A DNA stretch of 5,741 nucleotides from Kiritimatiellia bacterium (GTDB lineage: Bacteria > Verrucomicrobiota > Kiritimatiellia > RFP12 > UBA1067). The translations under genes were made by a program, and so were the position numbers. Under the pieces are notes generated by a model. The model saw only the letters and a list, made by a program, of their open reading frames with translations. It was not told the DNA's origin and searched no databases. The DNA lies in contig JAFRNO010000364.1 of NCBI GenBank assembly GCA_017430155.1, forward strand, positions 1-5,741. The letters run 5' to 3'. Below, piece after piece: positions 1-5,497 of this stretch (positions within the stretch are counted from its first letter, which is position 1; each line of letters begins with the position of its first letter).

Positions 1-2
1 CC

Positions 3-221
3 TACGAGGACGATTCGTACACCTACTCGTTTGAGCAGACCGTCAAGCAGTCACTCAAGAACATCACGAGTTCTGCCAAGACCTACAACTTCCAGGGTTA
101 TGCGGCAGATGGCTGGACGGCGACGTCCAAGGGCACGCAGCCTGACGTCCCGGAACCGACGAGCGGCATTCTGCTCCTCGTGGGCGGTGCGATGCTCGCG
201 TTGCGCCGCAAGCGCGCGTAA
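3..221 (+). CDS. PEP-CTERM sorting-domain protein, C-terminal fragment (5' truncated by window edge)
   Basis: Only the last 72 residues are in the window; the reading frame is open from base 3 to a TAA stop at 219-221. The end has the three parts of a PEP-CTERM signal: VPEPTSG, a hydrophobic stretch (ILLLVGGAMLAL) and a basic tail (RRKRA). Proteins with this tail are normally exported by Sec and processed at the inner membrane by an exosortase; that is family knowledge, and no exosortase gene lies here. The visible upstream part is polar and rich in Thr, Ser and Tyr, and ends with GWTATSKGTQPD just before the signal, as in a secreted beta-rich protein, but no domain can be named. The same W-T-A-T-S block precedes the signal in the gene at the right edge, so the two are probably paralogues. 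A terminator-like hairpin follows 40 bp downstream, and operon A1-B1-C1 lies beyond it on the same strand. Confidence 0.9.
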   Translation, partial: YEDDSYTYSFEQTVKQSLKNITSSAKTYNFQGYAADGWTATSKGTQPDVPEPTSGILLLVGGAMLALRRKRA

Positions 222-261
222 GAGTGGGAGAAGCGGCAGGAGTGCCGTTTCCCCGAACGGG

Positions 262-294
262 AACGCCCGACCGCATGAGCGGGCGGGCGTTTCT
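262..294 (+). terminator. Rho-independent terminator-like hairpin after the left PEP-CTERM gene
   Basis: An 8-bp outer stem (AACGCCCG at 262-269 with CGGGCGTT at 284-291) encloses an A-G mismatch (270/283), a 4-bp inner stem (CCGC 271-274 with GCGG 279-282) and an ATGA loop. A T-rich stretch (TTTCTGTTATTT) follows. A weaker hairpin, CCGTT/AACGG (245-249 with 256-260), lies just before it. It sits 40 bp after the PEP-CTERM stop and 84 bp before A1, leaving room for a separate A1 promoter, though no convincing -35/-10 pair is visible. A nearly identical hairpin lies in the same relative position at 5465-5497 on the other strand. Confidence 0.8.
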
Positions 295-361
295 GTTATT
301 TGCGCGGGGGCGTCTCAAGCGTGTTTTCTCAGATGAGGTTCACAGGCATGAGATGATAAAC

Positions 362-370
362 GGGAGGGAG
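362..370 (+). promoter_or_regulatory. Ribosome binding site of A1
   Basis: The purine tract GGGAGGGAG ends 5 nt before the ATG at 376. Its GGAGG core (363-367) is 8 nt from the start. It is the only strong Shine-Dalgarno match near this ORF and supports the 376 start. Confidence 0.7.
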
Positions 371-375
371 TACAC

Positions 376-1389
376 ATGACATTTACCGTAACATACCGGG
401 ACAAGAGCGGCGCGAAGGCCGAAGCCGTGATCGAGGTCGCGGGCCGCGCCGAGTGCGTTGCCGAGTGCCGGGCGCGGGGGATTGCTCCCATGGCGATTCG
501 AGAGGGACGAAGCGGCAGGGGTTCTGCTTCTCAGAAGGATGCATTCCCTCGGAGAGATGGTGATTCCGCCGCTCCATTGAGTTGCCGCTCTCGCATCATC
601 GCGGCAACCCTCCTCGTTGCCGTAGCCATCGGCGGTGTGTGGTGGTGGTTCGCGGCACGCTCGGGGATCTCGCCCTCCCATGTGGAGGTGCCGGAGAAAG
701 TGAGAAGCGACAAGCGCGTCGTTTCTCCGAGGCCGGCGGCAAAGCCGTCCATCGCGCACCCGACGGCGGTCGTCTCGAACGAGGTACCGGCTGTTGCCGA
801 GCCAGACCCCCACGAGAACATGAAGATGGTGATCGGCTACCGCGGCGGGCATCGCGTCACGAACTGGGTTGCCGTCGCGACGAACGACGCAGCCTCGGCC
901 AAGCGGAAACGCCGTTTCAGCAGCGGCCTGGAGGAACAGCTCAGCTGGGTTTTCAACACGGAGGTGGGCGATGCGCCGCCCGTTTTTCTGCCGCCGCTGT
1001 CGAAGTGGGACTCAAGGTCCGTAGGGGACATCCTCGCGCGGGAGATCGTCATATCGGACGATGATTCCGAACGCGACAAGCAGAGCAAGATGAGGATGAT
1101 GGAGGTCAAGAGGGCGTTGAAGGAGTATATCGACGCAGGCGGGAAGGCCGAGGGTTTCATCGAGCATTACCATTCGTTTCTGAAGCAGGCGAACGCGCAG
1201 TGGAAGGACGCGAAGAGGTCCGTCATCGACTTGTACCGCACGGAACGTGACCCGAATCTTCTCAAGTCCTACATCATCAAGGTCAACGAAGGCCTGGCCG
1301 AAAAGGGCATCAAGCCGATAACCCTGCCCAAGGCGATGTGCGAGGAACTTGGCATCGAAGCGGAAAACAGCAACCAAAAGGAGAAATGA
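376..1389 (+). CDS. A1: single-pass membrane protein with GspF-N-like cytoplasmic domain and periplasmic helical domain (uncharacterised)
   Basis: 337 aa; function not recognised. Residues 1-43 form a small domain (MTFTVTYRDKSG..., ending RARGIAPMAI) with the spacing F-x-Y...G...E...C...RxxGIxP seen at the N-terminus of GspF/PilC-like proteins. A low-complexity basic stretch follows, then one transmembrane helix at about 74-92 (IIAATLLVAVAIGGVWWWF) preceded by Arg residues, predicting N-terminus in, C-terminus out. A Pro/Val/Ala linker (~100-145) leads to a helical domain (~180-320) containing GLEEQLSWVFNTEVGD, KRALKEYIDAGG and GLAEKGIKPITLP. These blocks recur in A2 (GLEQVMGWVFTTEVGD, KEELRNYLEKGG, GLAKQGIKAVVIP), and a weaker version in C1 and C2. 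It is the first gene of a coupled operon: its TGA (1387-1389) overlaps the B1 start. The N-terminal domain is absent from A2, so it was either gained here or lost there. Confidence 0.88.
   Translation: MTFTVTYRDKSGAKAEAVIEVAGRAECVAECRARGIAPMAIREGRSGRGSASQKDAFPRRDGDSAAPLSCRSRIIAATLLVAVAIGGVWWWFAARSGISPSHVEVPEKVRSDKRVVSPRPAAKPSIAHPTAVVSNEVPAVAEPDPHENMKMVIGYRGGHRVTNWVAVATNDAASAKRKRRFSSGLEEQLSWVFNTEVGDAPPVFLPPLSKWDSRSVGDILAREIVISDDDSERDKQSKMRMMEVKRALKEYIDAGGKAEGFIEHYHSFLKQANAQWKDAKRSVIDLYRTERDPNLLKSYIIKVNEGLAEKGIKPITLPKAMCEELGIEAENSNQKEK
1378..1383 (+). promoter_or_regulatory. Ribosome binding site choosing the B1 start
   Basis: AAGGAG lies inside the last codons of A1. Two adjacent ATGs follow, at 1386 and 1389. 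The spacer is only 2 nt to 1386 but 5 nt to 1389, so 1389 is the likelier start. It also gives the signal peptide opening MKRIAF, matching MKIQVM in B2. ATG 1386 would give one extra Met and a 4-nt ATGA overlap as in B2. Confidence 0.65.
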
Positions 1390-2192
1390 TGAAGAGAATC
1401 GCTTTCATACTGATCGGCTCGGTCGCTTTGCTCGTCCAGGCGGCGCAAAGGCCGATGACACAGGCGCAGCGGCGCGACTGGTTCAAGAACCTCACGCCTG
1501 CTGAGCGCGAGAAAATCGAACTTGAGGCGCTGAGGAAAACGGGGGGCGTCGTCGAGATCGAGGGCAAGGGAACCGTCTACGTGTACAACTGCCAGGATGC
1601 GATAAAGGACGAGTCCCTGCGCGAGCGGCTCAAGATGCTCGAGTATGCGACGCATATCAAGTACGTGATTGAAAGAGGAACGTATCCGGCAAAGGGTTTC
1701 CCGTCGCTTCCGAACGGGGTCCCAACCGCCATCTGGGTCGTGGACAATCCCGAATTGCCGCAGAGCCTGATACAGATGGAGGGGCCATGGGGTGTCGTGA
1801 ACGTGGCGGCGCTCAAGGCCGACAAGCCGTCGGAAGAAGTCCTGGTGGCGCGGTTCAAGAAAGAGTTCACGCGTGTGGCCATCTACACGTTCGGCGGGCT
1901 GAACTCGTCCTCGAAGCACAGTCCCGTGCATGTCGCGCGCGACCTCAAGGAGCTAGACGCGCTCACTGGCCAGAACATCACGATGGACTACTTTCAGGGG
2001 ATCAACCGGACCTTGAAGGACCTGGGACTGGTGCCAGGAAAGAAGATGTCATATCGTGCCGCTTGTGCGCATGGTCTTGCGCCTGCCCCGACAAATGAAT
2101 TCCAGAAAGCCGTATGGGAGCAGGTCAAGGCCGAGAAGGAACGCGGACCGACGAACCCGATCACGATCCCACCGCCGAACGCGAAGAAGTGA
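1389..2192 (+). CDS. B1: signal-peptide-bearing soluble envelope protein (uncharacterised, paralogue of B2)
   Basis: 267 aa from the ATG at 1389. Residues 1-19 look like a Sec signal peptide: MKR, a hydrophobic core (IAFILIGSVALLV) and a QA-AQ cleavage site. No later membrane segment is seen, so the mature protein should be periplasmic or secreted. Blocks shared with B2 run the whole length: LTPAER (35-40), TGGVVEIEGKG (51-61), VVDNPELPQSLI (117-128), WGVVNVAALK (134-143), RFKKEFTR (155-162), LGLVPG (212-217), SYRAACAHGLAPAPTN (221-236), then FQKAVWE (238-244). No HExxH motif, catalytic triad or paired cysteines are evident. The segment from VVDNP to the RxxKE block is loosely like the core of archaemetzincin-type proteases with the zinc ligands missing, but this is speculative. 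The stop TGA overlaps the GTG start of C1. Confidence 0.88.
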   Translation: MKRIAFILIGSVALLVQAAQRPMTQAQRRDWFKNLTPAEREKIELEALRKTGGVVEIEGKGTVYVYNCQDAIKDESLRERLKMLEYATHIKYVIERGTYPAKGFPSLPNGVPTAIWVVDNPELPQSLIQMEGPWGVVNVAALKADKPSEEVLVARFKKEFTRVAIYTFGGLNSSSKHSPVHVARDLKELDALTGQNITMDYFQGINRTLKDLGLVPGKKMSYRAACAHGLAPAPTNEFQKAVWEQVKAEKERGPTNPITIPPPNAKK

Positions 2193-3037
2193 AGTTCACC
2201 TACACATACCGCTCGTCCGACGGGCAGCGGCGGACGGCGGAGATCGAGGCCGAGAGCCGCGATGCCGCTTTTGAGCGCGTGCGCGCTGAACTAGGGATCA
2301 AGCCGATCAAGGTGGTGGCGGCGGTGGAGAACGGCGGCGCGCTCGGCGAGCGCGCCCTACCAAATGGACGCGACAAGCGCGACAGCAGGATGCTCTGGGG
2401 AGCCGCCATCTTGGCGGCGCTAGTCGTTCTTGGCAGCGTCTGGTGGTTCGTGAAACATGGCAGTAAGCAGGGCCCCATCCCCGAAACGATCACGGTGAAT
2501 ACCCCACAAGGCGCGGTGACATTGAGCGTGGCCACCCCGCTGCCGCGCCAGACCATCCCCGGCGACAGGCGGCGCATCGAGGCCGGTCGCGACACGATCT
2601 TCACAAACGCCGCAGAACGCCTCCTGGCGCGTTTCGCCGAGCCGGGGCGGGCAGTTGCCTCCTTGGAGGGTGCAAAACCCACAGATGCCGATTTTGCCGC
2701 CTGCCTGCGCGAGCCAATCCGCATTGCCTCCACCGACTTCACGGAAGTTGTCGACCTCAAGCGCATCGTTACGGGCATGAAACGCGAGATGCGCGCCTAC
2801 ATCGCCGGTGGCGGAACGGTTGAACAGTACCTTTTGGAACTCGTCAAACGGCAAAAACTTGAAGCCTCTTACCGTGAGAATGCCGAAAAGCGGCTGGAAG
2901 GCATGTTGTCAAAGCCCAAAGAAGCCTACGCCTACTGGCTCAAGGCGAATGCCTCGCTGAAATCCATGGGAATCTACGAACTCCCACTCCCGCCCGCCCT
3001 ACACGGGTATCAGGCCGGATTGGACTTGGACGAGTAA
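2189..3037 (+). CDS. C1: single-pass membrane protein with GspF-N-like domain and A-type C-terminal domain (uncharacterised)
   Basis: 282 aa from a GTG start at 2189. An in-frame ATG at 2114 would lie deep inside B1. GTG is preferred because it gives MKFTYTYRSSDG, matching MKYTYAYKTPDG of C2, and because C2 also starts with a GTG in an identical GTGA stop/start overlap. The upstream purines (GAAGAA) abut the start, so translation probably depends on coupling to B1. Residues 1-43 form the GspF-N-like domain (...LGIKPIKVV). A transmembrane helix lies at about 68-87 (MLWGAAILAALVVLGSVWWF) after a basic segment, so the C-terminus should be periplasmic. The C-terminal domain (~122-268) carries IPGDRRRIEAG, ERLLARFAEPG, GMKREMRAYIAGGG (196-209) and a last helix ending GIYELPLP. 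Compared with C2 it has about 16 extra C-terminal residues ending LDLDE. Confidence 0.87.
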   Translation: MKFTYTYRSSDGQRRTAEIEAESRDAAFERVRAELGIKPIKVVAAVENGGALGERALPNGRDKRDSRMLWGAAILAALVVLGSVWWFVKHGSKQGPIPETITVNTPQGAVTLSVATPLPRQTIPGDRRRIEAGRDTIFTNAAERLLARFAEPGRAVASLEGAKPTDADFAACLREPIRIASTDFTEVVDLKRIVTGMKREMRAYIAGGGTVEQYLLELVKRQKLEASYRENAEKRLEGMLSKPKEAYAYWLKANASLKSMGIYELPLPPALHGYQAGLDLDE

Positions 3038-3076
3038 CCGCCTATTCCGATCAAGCGACGAACGAATGCTGAGCAC
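3038..3076. other. 39-bp gap between convergent operons
   Basis: The two operons meet tail to tail here, between the TAA of C1 (3035-3037) and the TAG of C2 (3077-3079, read on minus). No stem-loop or T-tract that could serve as a bidirectional terminator is visible. Each transcript may therefore extend into the antisense strand of the other C gene, or end by a factor-dependent route. Confidence 0.6.
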
Positions 3077-3853
3077 CTACTCGCCAATGACCACAGGGCG
3101 GATGCCGAGGTTGCGGAGTTCGTCGTTGCGCTTTTCCAGATAGTCCTCGAAGGCGTCTTCGGACATCTTCTTCCGCGCCGCCTCGATTTCGGTCTTCGTG
3201 CGCGCGTAGATGGCAATCTCGGCCTCCTGCCGCTCCACCAGCCGCTGGCCGTAGCCGACGATTGACCCGCCGGCGGCAATGTATCGGCGCGCCTCCTGCT
3301 TCATGCCCTCCACCATCGCCTTGATCTGCTGTGCTTCAAGGGAGTCGTCCGGCTTGGTTTTGACCTTCTCAGCCAAGGCACGGCGAATTTCCTCCTCGCT
3401 TGTGTTGCGCTGCCCCGCAGCTACACCAGGAACCGCGAAGGACGCCAGGAAGCGATCACCTTCGCGCTCAAACACATCCGACCAGCCGGTACGGACGCCT
3501 TTTTCGATGACGGCCATGTCGCCGATCACCTGACGCCGGGTCTGGCTGGTCTGGAAGGCCGCTGGCGCAGGAGAGACAACGGGGGCAGGAGCGCTTTCAG
3601 GGGCTTTCTTCTCGCCGAGCCGGTAGGCAAACACGCCAACCGCCACCGCCGCGAGCAGGACGAGGCCAATCACCACGCGCGTGCGGATGCCGCGTATCTC
3701 ACCGTTCGCCTTCGACCCGTCCGCCGCCACCACCTTGATGGCCTTGATCCCCCGCTGGCGCAACGCCTCGAACACCTCCTCCCGCGAGGAGGCGTTCATG
3801 GAGTCCTCGTGCCGGACGCCGTCGGGGGTCTTGTAGGCGTAGGTGTACTTCAC
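3077..3853 (-). CDS. C2: single-pass membrane protein with GspF-N-like domain and A-type C-terminal domain (uncharacterised)
   Basis: 258 aa from a GTG start (CAC at 3851-3853 on plus), which overlaps the TGA of B2 by a GTGA. AAGAAGG lies just upstream as a ribosome binding site. Residues 1-43 are the clearest copy of the small N-terminal domain: MKYTYAYKTPDG, AxSREEVFEALRQRGIKAIKVV. A basic segment (RGIRTR) precedes one transmembrane helix at about 58-77, then a Pro/Ala/Glu linker (APESAPAPVVSPAPAAF). The outer domain contains VIGDMAVIEKG, DRFLASFAVPG (133-143), GMKQEARRYIAAGG (183-196), then a helix with RLVERQEAE and a final GIRPVVIGE. The match to C1 is collinear throughout, apart from a shorter C-terminus. 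It is the last gene of the right-hand operon. A structural role in an envelope complex is plausible but unproven. Confidence 0.88.
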   Translation of the reverse strand: MKYTYAYKTPDGVRHEDSMNASSREEVFEALRQRGIKAIKVVAADGSKANGEIRGIRTRVVIGLVLLAAVAVGVFAYRLGEKKAPESAPAPVVSPAPAAFQTSQTRRQVIGDMAVIEKGVRTGWSDVFEREGDRFLASFAVPGVAAGQRNTSEEEIRRALAEKVKTKPDDSLEAQQIKAMVEGMKQEARRYIAAGGSIVGYGQRLVERQEAEIAIYARTKTEIEAARKKMSEDAFEDYLEKRNDELRNLGIRPVVIGE

Positions 3854-4635
3854 TTGCCCTTCTTCGGGTCGAACTCAATGGTCATGGGATTGCGTGGCAC
3901 CATCCGTTCCTTCTCCCAGATTGCCTTCTGGTAGTCATTTGTAGGCGATGGCGCAATGCCCCTTCGGCAGGCCTCGCGGTAAGTGATGCGTTGGTCGGGG
4001 ACAACGCCAATATCAGGCAGATGCTTCATCACGTTCATCATCGTATCGATCCCGTACTGGTCGCCCACGGTCTTGTCGAGGTCCGCGACCGACATGACAC
4101 CCTGCAGGGGTGACACCTTGTACTGCGACCTCGCCCCGGAGAACACGACCGACGTGATGCGGATCAGTTCCTTACGGAAGCGCAATGCAAACTTCGCCGC
4201 GTCGGGTGTCCCCTCGCGAAGGGGTGCGAGATTGAGCATGCCCCATCCTTCCTCCAGCGCAATCAGCGACATGGGAAGCGTGGGATCGTCTACAACGAAC
4301 ACGCACGCCCCTGCTCCGGCCTTTTCGCGCTCCGCTCTCGCCGAGGCAAGCGCGAACGGTGGCGCGGACCTCACCTCCACGTTCAGCCCCCTGATGAACT
4401 CCACGAGCGGCTTCAGCACCTCCCTTACGGAGCCCTCCGTGATTTCAGTTCCCGCATTCAGAATGGCGAGATGCCCACTCCCCTTGATTTCAAGGAAGCC
4501 GCCCGTTTGGCGTTGGCGCACTTCCATCAGTTTCGCACGCTCCTCGGGCGTCAGCGGCTTGCGTTCAACCTTCGTTATGCCCATCGCGCACGTTGTGACG
4601 GCGACGAAGAAAATGACCATCACCTGTATCTTCAT
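3850..4635 (-). CDS. B2: signal-peptide-bearing soluble envelope protein (uncharacterised, paralogue of B1)
   Basis: 261 aa from the ATG at 4635-4633, which overlaps the TGA of A2 in an ATGA. An AAAGG tract 7 nt upstream can act as the ribosome binding site. The N-terminus MKIQVMVIFFVAVTTCAMG is a signal peptide. Cys16 follows VTT, which is a poor lipobox, so lipidation is doubtful. The mature part matches B1 in order: LTPEER, TGGFLEIKGSG, VVDDPTLPMSLI (114-125), WGMLNLAPLR, RFRKELIR (152-159), GARSQYKVSP (167-176), MSVADLD, IGVVPDQRITYREACRRG (209-226), IAPSPTNDYQKAIWE (227-241), and NPMTIEFDPKKGK at the end. The most constrained part is the C-terminal block from TYREAC to QKAIWE. No catalytic motif is recognisable. 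Confidence 0.89.
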   Translation of the reverse strand: MKIQVMVIFFVAVTTCAMGITKVERKPLTPEERAKLMEVRQRQTGGFLEIKGSGHLAILNAGTEITEGSVREVLKPLVEFIRGLNVEVRSAPPFALASARAEREKAGAGACVFVVDDPTLPMSLIALEEGWGMLNLAPLREGTPDAAKFALRFRKELIRITSVVFSGARSQYKVSPLQGVMSVADLDKTVGDQYGIDTMMNVMKHLPDIGVVPDQRITYREACRRGIAPSPTNDYQKAIWEKERMVPRNPMTIEFDPKKGK

Positions 4636-5441
4636 TGCGTTACCTTTCTGTTGCTATTATTGTCTTCTTGCGTCGGAAGCCCTATGCGGCGACGGATACG
4701 ATCCGGTATCACCACGGCCTTTATGCCCTGTTTTGCAAGTCCAGCGTTGGCCTCCTTCAGAAAATCCTCCGCGATCTCCGGCTCTTCCATCGCCACCTTC
4801 ATGACTTGAGTCTGAACCATCTGCCTATGCTGGAAGGCGGTCTTCAGCTTGTCATGGTAGTACGTGAGGAACTCGTCCGGAGTGCCGCCTTTCTCAAGAT
4901 AATTCCTCAACTCCTCCTTCGCGAACTCCACCGTCGTCTTCGCATCGATCTGCTTTTCCGTGTCGCCCTCATTCACCTCGCACTTCGCGTCTAGTATCTC
5001 CTTGAGATGTACGATGTCGAAATCCGGGACGCGCGGCAGCGGCGGCGGCATGTCGCCCACTTCCGTAGTGAACACCCACCCCATCACCTGTTCAAGCCCG
5101 CTCCTGAACAGCCTGTTCGATGTGGTGTTGGGGAGCGGCGACTCCGCAAGTTTCTTCTCGTATGCATCAAGCCTCTTCTCCTCGGGCAGCTTCGGATTGC
5201 GCCATGCGGTTACGGGACGCTTCGGCGGCAGCTTCTCAACCCTGTTTGTCGCGACGGCTTTCGGCTTTGAAACGGAAACGGCCTTCGGCGGCGTGACGCG
5301 CTTCGCCCGCTTTGCCTTCGTCTCCGGTTCGGTCACGACTTCCTCATCTTGCTTTCCACGTGGCATCACGAACAATATAACCCCCGTAAGAACCACCGCC
5401 GCGATCGCTACAAGGCTCCATTTTTTTCCATTCCACGTCAT
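4632..5441 (-). CDS. A2: single-pass membrane protein, A-type periplasmic domain, lacking the GspF-N-like domain (uncharacterised)
   Basis: 269 aa from the ATG at 5441-5439. The frame stays open upstream to 5546, but that extension would run through the hairpin at 5465-5497, while a good GGAGG (5449-5453) stands 7 nt before the chosen ATG. The protein begins MTWNGKKW and enters a transmembrane helix at about 9-27 (SLVAIAAVVLTGVILFVM). It then has a long Lys/Pro/Val/Thr linker (~28-80), suited to spanning part of the periplasm. The C-terminal domain (~110-255) has GLEQVMGWVFTTEVGD, KEELRNYLEKGG (175-186), FLTYYHDKLKTAF, and ANAGLAKQGIKAVVIP, collinear with A1. Compared with A1 the ~70 residues before the membrane helix are missing. 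Codons 5-7 contain an A7 run. The stop overlaps the B2 start. Confidence 0.88.
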   Translation of the reverse strand: MTWNGKKWSLVAIAAVVLTGVILFVMPRGKQDEEVVTEPETKAKRAKRVTPPKAVSVSKPKAVATNRVEKLPPKRPVTAWRNPKLPEEKRLDAYEKKLAESPLPNTTSNRLFRSGLEQVMGWVFTTEVGDMPPPLPRVPDFDIVHLKEILDAKCEVNEGDTEKQIDAKTTVEFAKEELRNYLEKGGTPDEFLTYYHDKLKTAFQHRQMVQTQVMKVAMEEPEIAEDFLKEANAGLAKQGIKAVVIPDRIRRRIGLPTQEDNNSNRKVTQ

Positions 5442-5448
5442 GGACAAT

Positions 5449-5453
5449 CCTCC
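5449..5453 (-). promoter_or_regulatory. Ribosome binding site deciding the A2 start
   Basis: GGAGG (CCTCC on plus) lies 7 nt from the ATG at 5441 and only 11 nt downstream of the hairpin base at 5465. It fixes the A2 start and shows that no separate promoter can fit between hairpin and gene. Confidence 0.8.
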
Positions 5454-5464
5454 ATCGAAATGTT

Positions 5465-5497
5465 GAAAGCCCGCCCGCACATCGCGGACGGGCTTTC
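5465..5497 (-). terminator. Terminator-like hairpin between the right PEP-CTERM gene and A2 (possible read-through or leader element)
   Basis: Read on minus: a 9-bp outer stem (GAAAGCCCG with CGGGCTTTC), a T-G pair, a 4-bp inner stem (CCGC with GCGG) and a GATGT loop. The downstream T-tract is weak (CTTTCAACATTTCG). It differs from the left hairpin at only a few positions, including compensated outer-stem pairs, and has the same inner stem. It begins 67 nt after the PEP-CTERM stop and ends 23 nt before the A2 ATG. A2 transcripts must therefore either read through from the PEP-CTERM gene or start upstream and carry the hairpin in their leader. Confidence 0.75.

Noticed and set aside
340..852. 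Minus-strand open frame of 170 codons opposite the A1 start
   Set aside because: Covers the A1 ribosome binding site and coding start in antisense; His/Arg-rich with no family signal.
1269..1931. Minus-strand open frame of 220 codons opposite A1/B1
   Set aside because: It lies fully opposite two well-supported genes, has an Arg/His/Leu-heavy composition typical of antisense frames in GC-rich DNA, and has no ribosome binding site or family resemblance.
2114..2188. ATG at 2114 as start of C1
   Set aside because: It lies 75 bp inside B1, and the added residues are B1 codons in another frame; the GTG at 2189 aligns exactly with the C2 start.
2200..2778. Minus-strand open frame of 192 codons opposite C1
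   Set aside because: Antisense to C1, which is confirmed by its paralogue C2; the translation shows no domain or plausible start.
3775..3792. Perfect 6-bp inverted repeat CCTCCT/AGGAGG in C2
   Set aside because: It falls on the Ser-Ser-Arg-Glu-Glu codons of the conserved N-terminal domain and is explained by coding content.
4582..4635. Lipoprotein signal in B2 (Cys16)
   Set aside because: The residues before Cys are V-T-T, a poor lipobox, and B1 has no Cys there; an ordinary signal peptide is more likely.
3983..4804. Plus-strand open frame of 273 codons opposite B2/A2
   Set aside because: Overlaps two paralogue-confirmed genes on the other strand; low-complexity Ser/Pro/Arg composition.
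4960..5466. Plus-strand open frame of 168 codons opposite A2
   Set aside because: Ser/Phe/Gly-rich mirror of the A2 linker and domain; no independent support.
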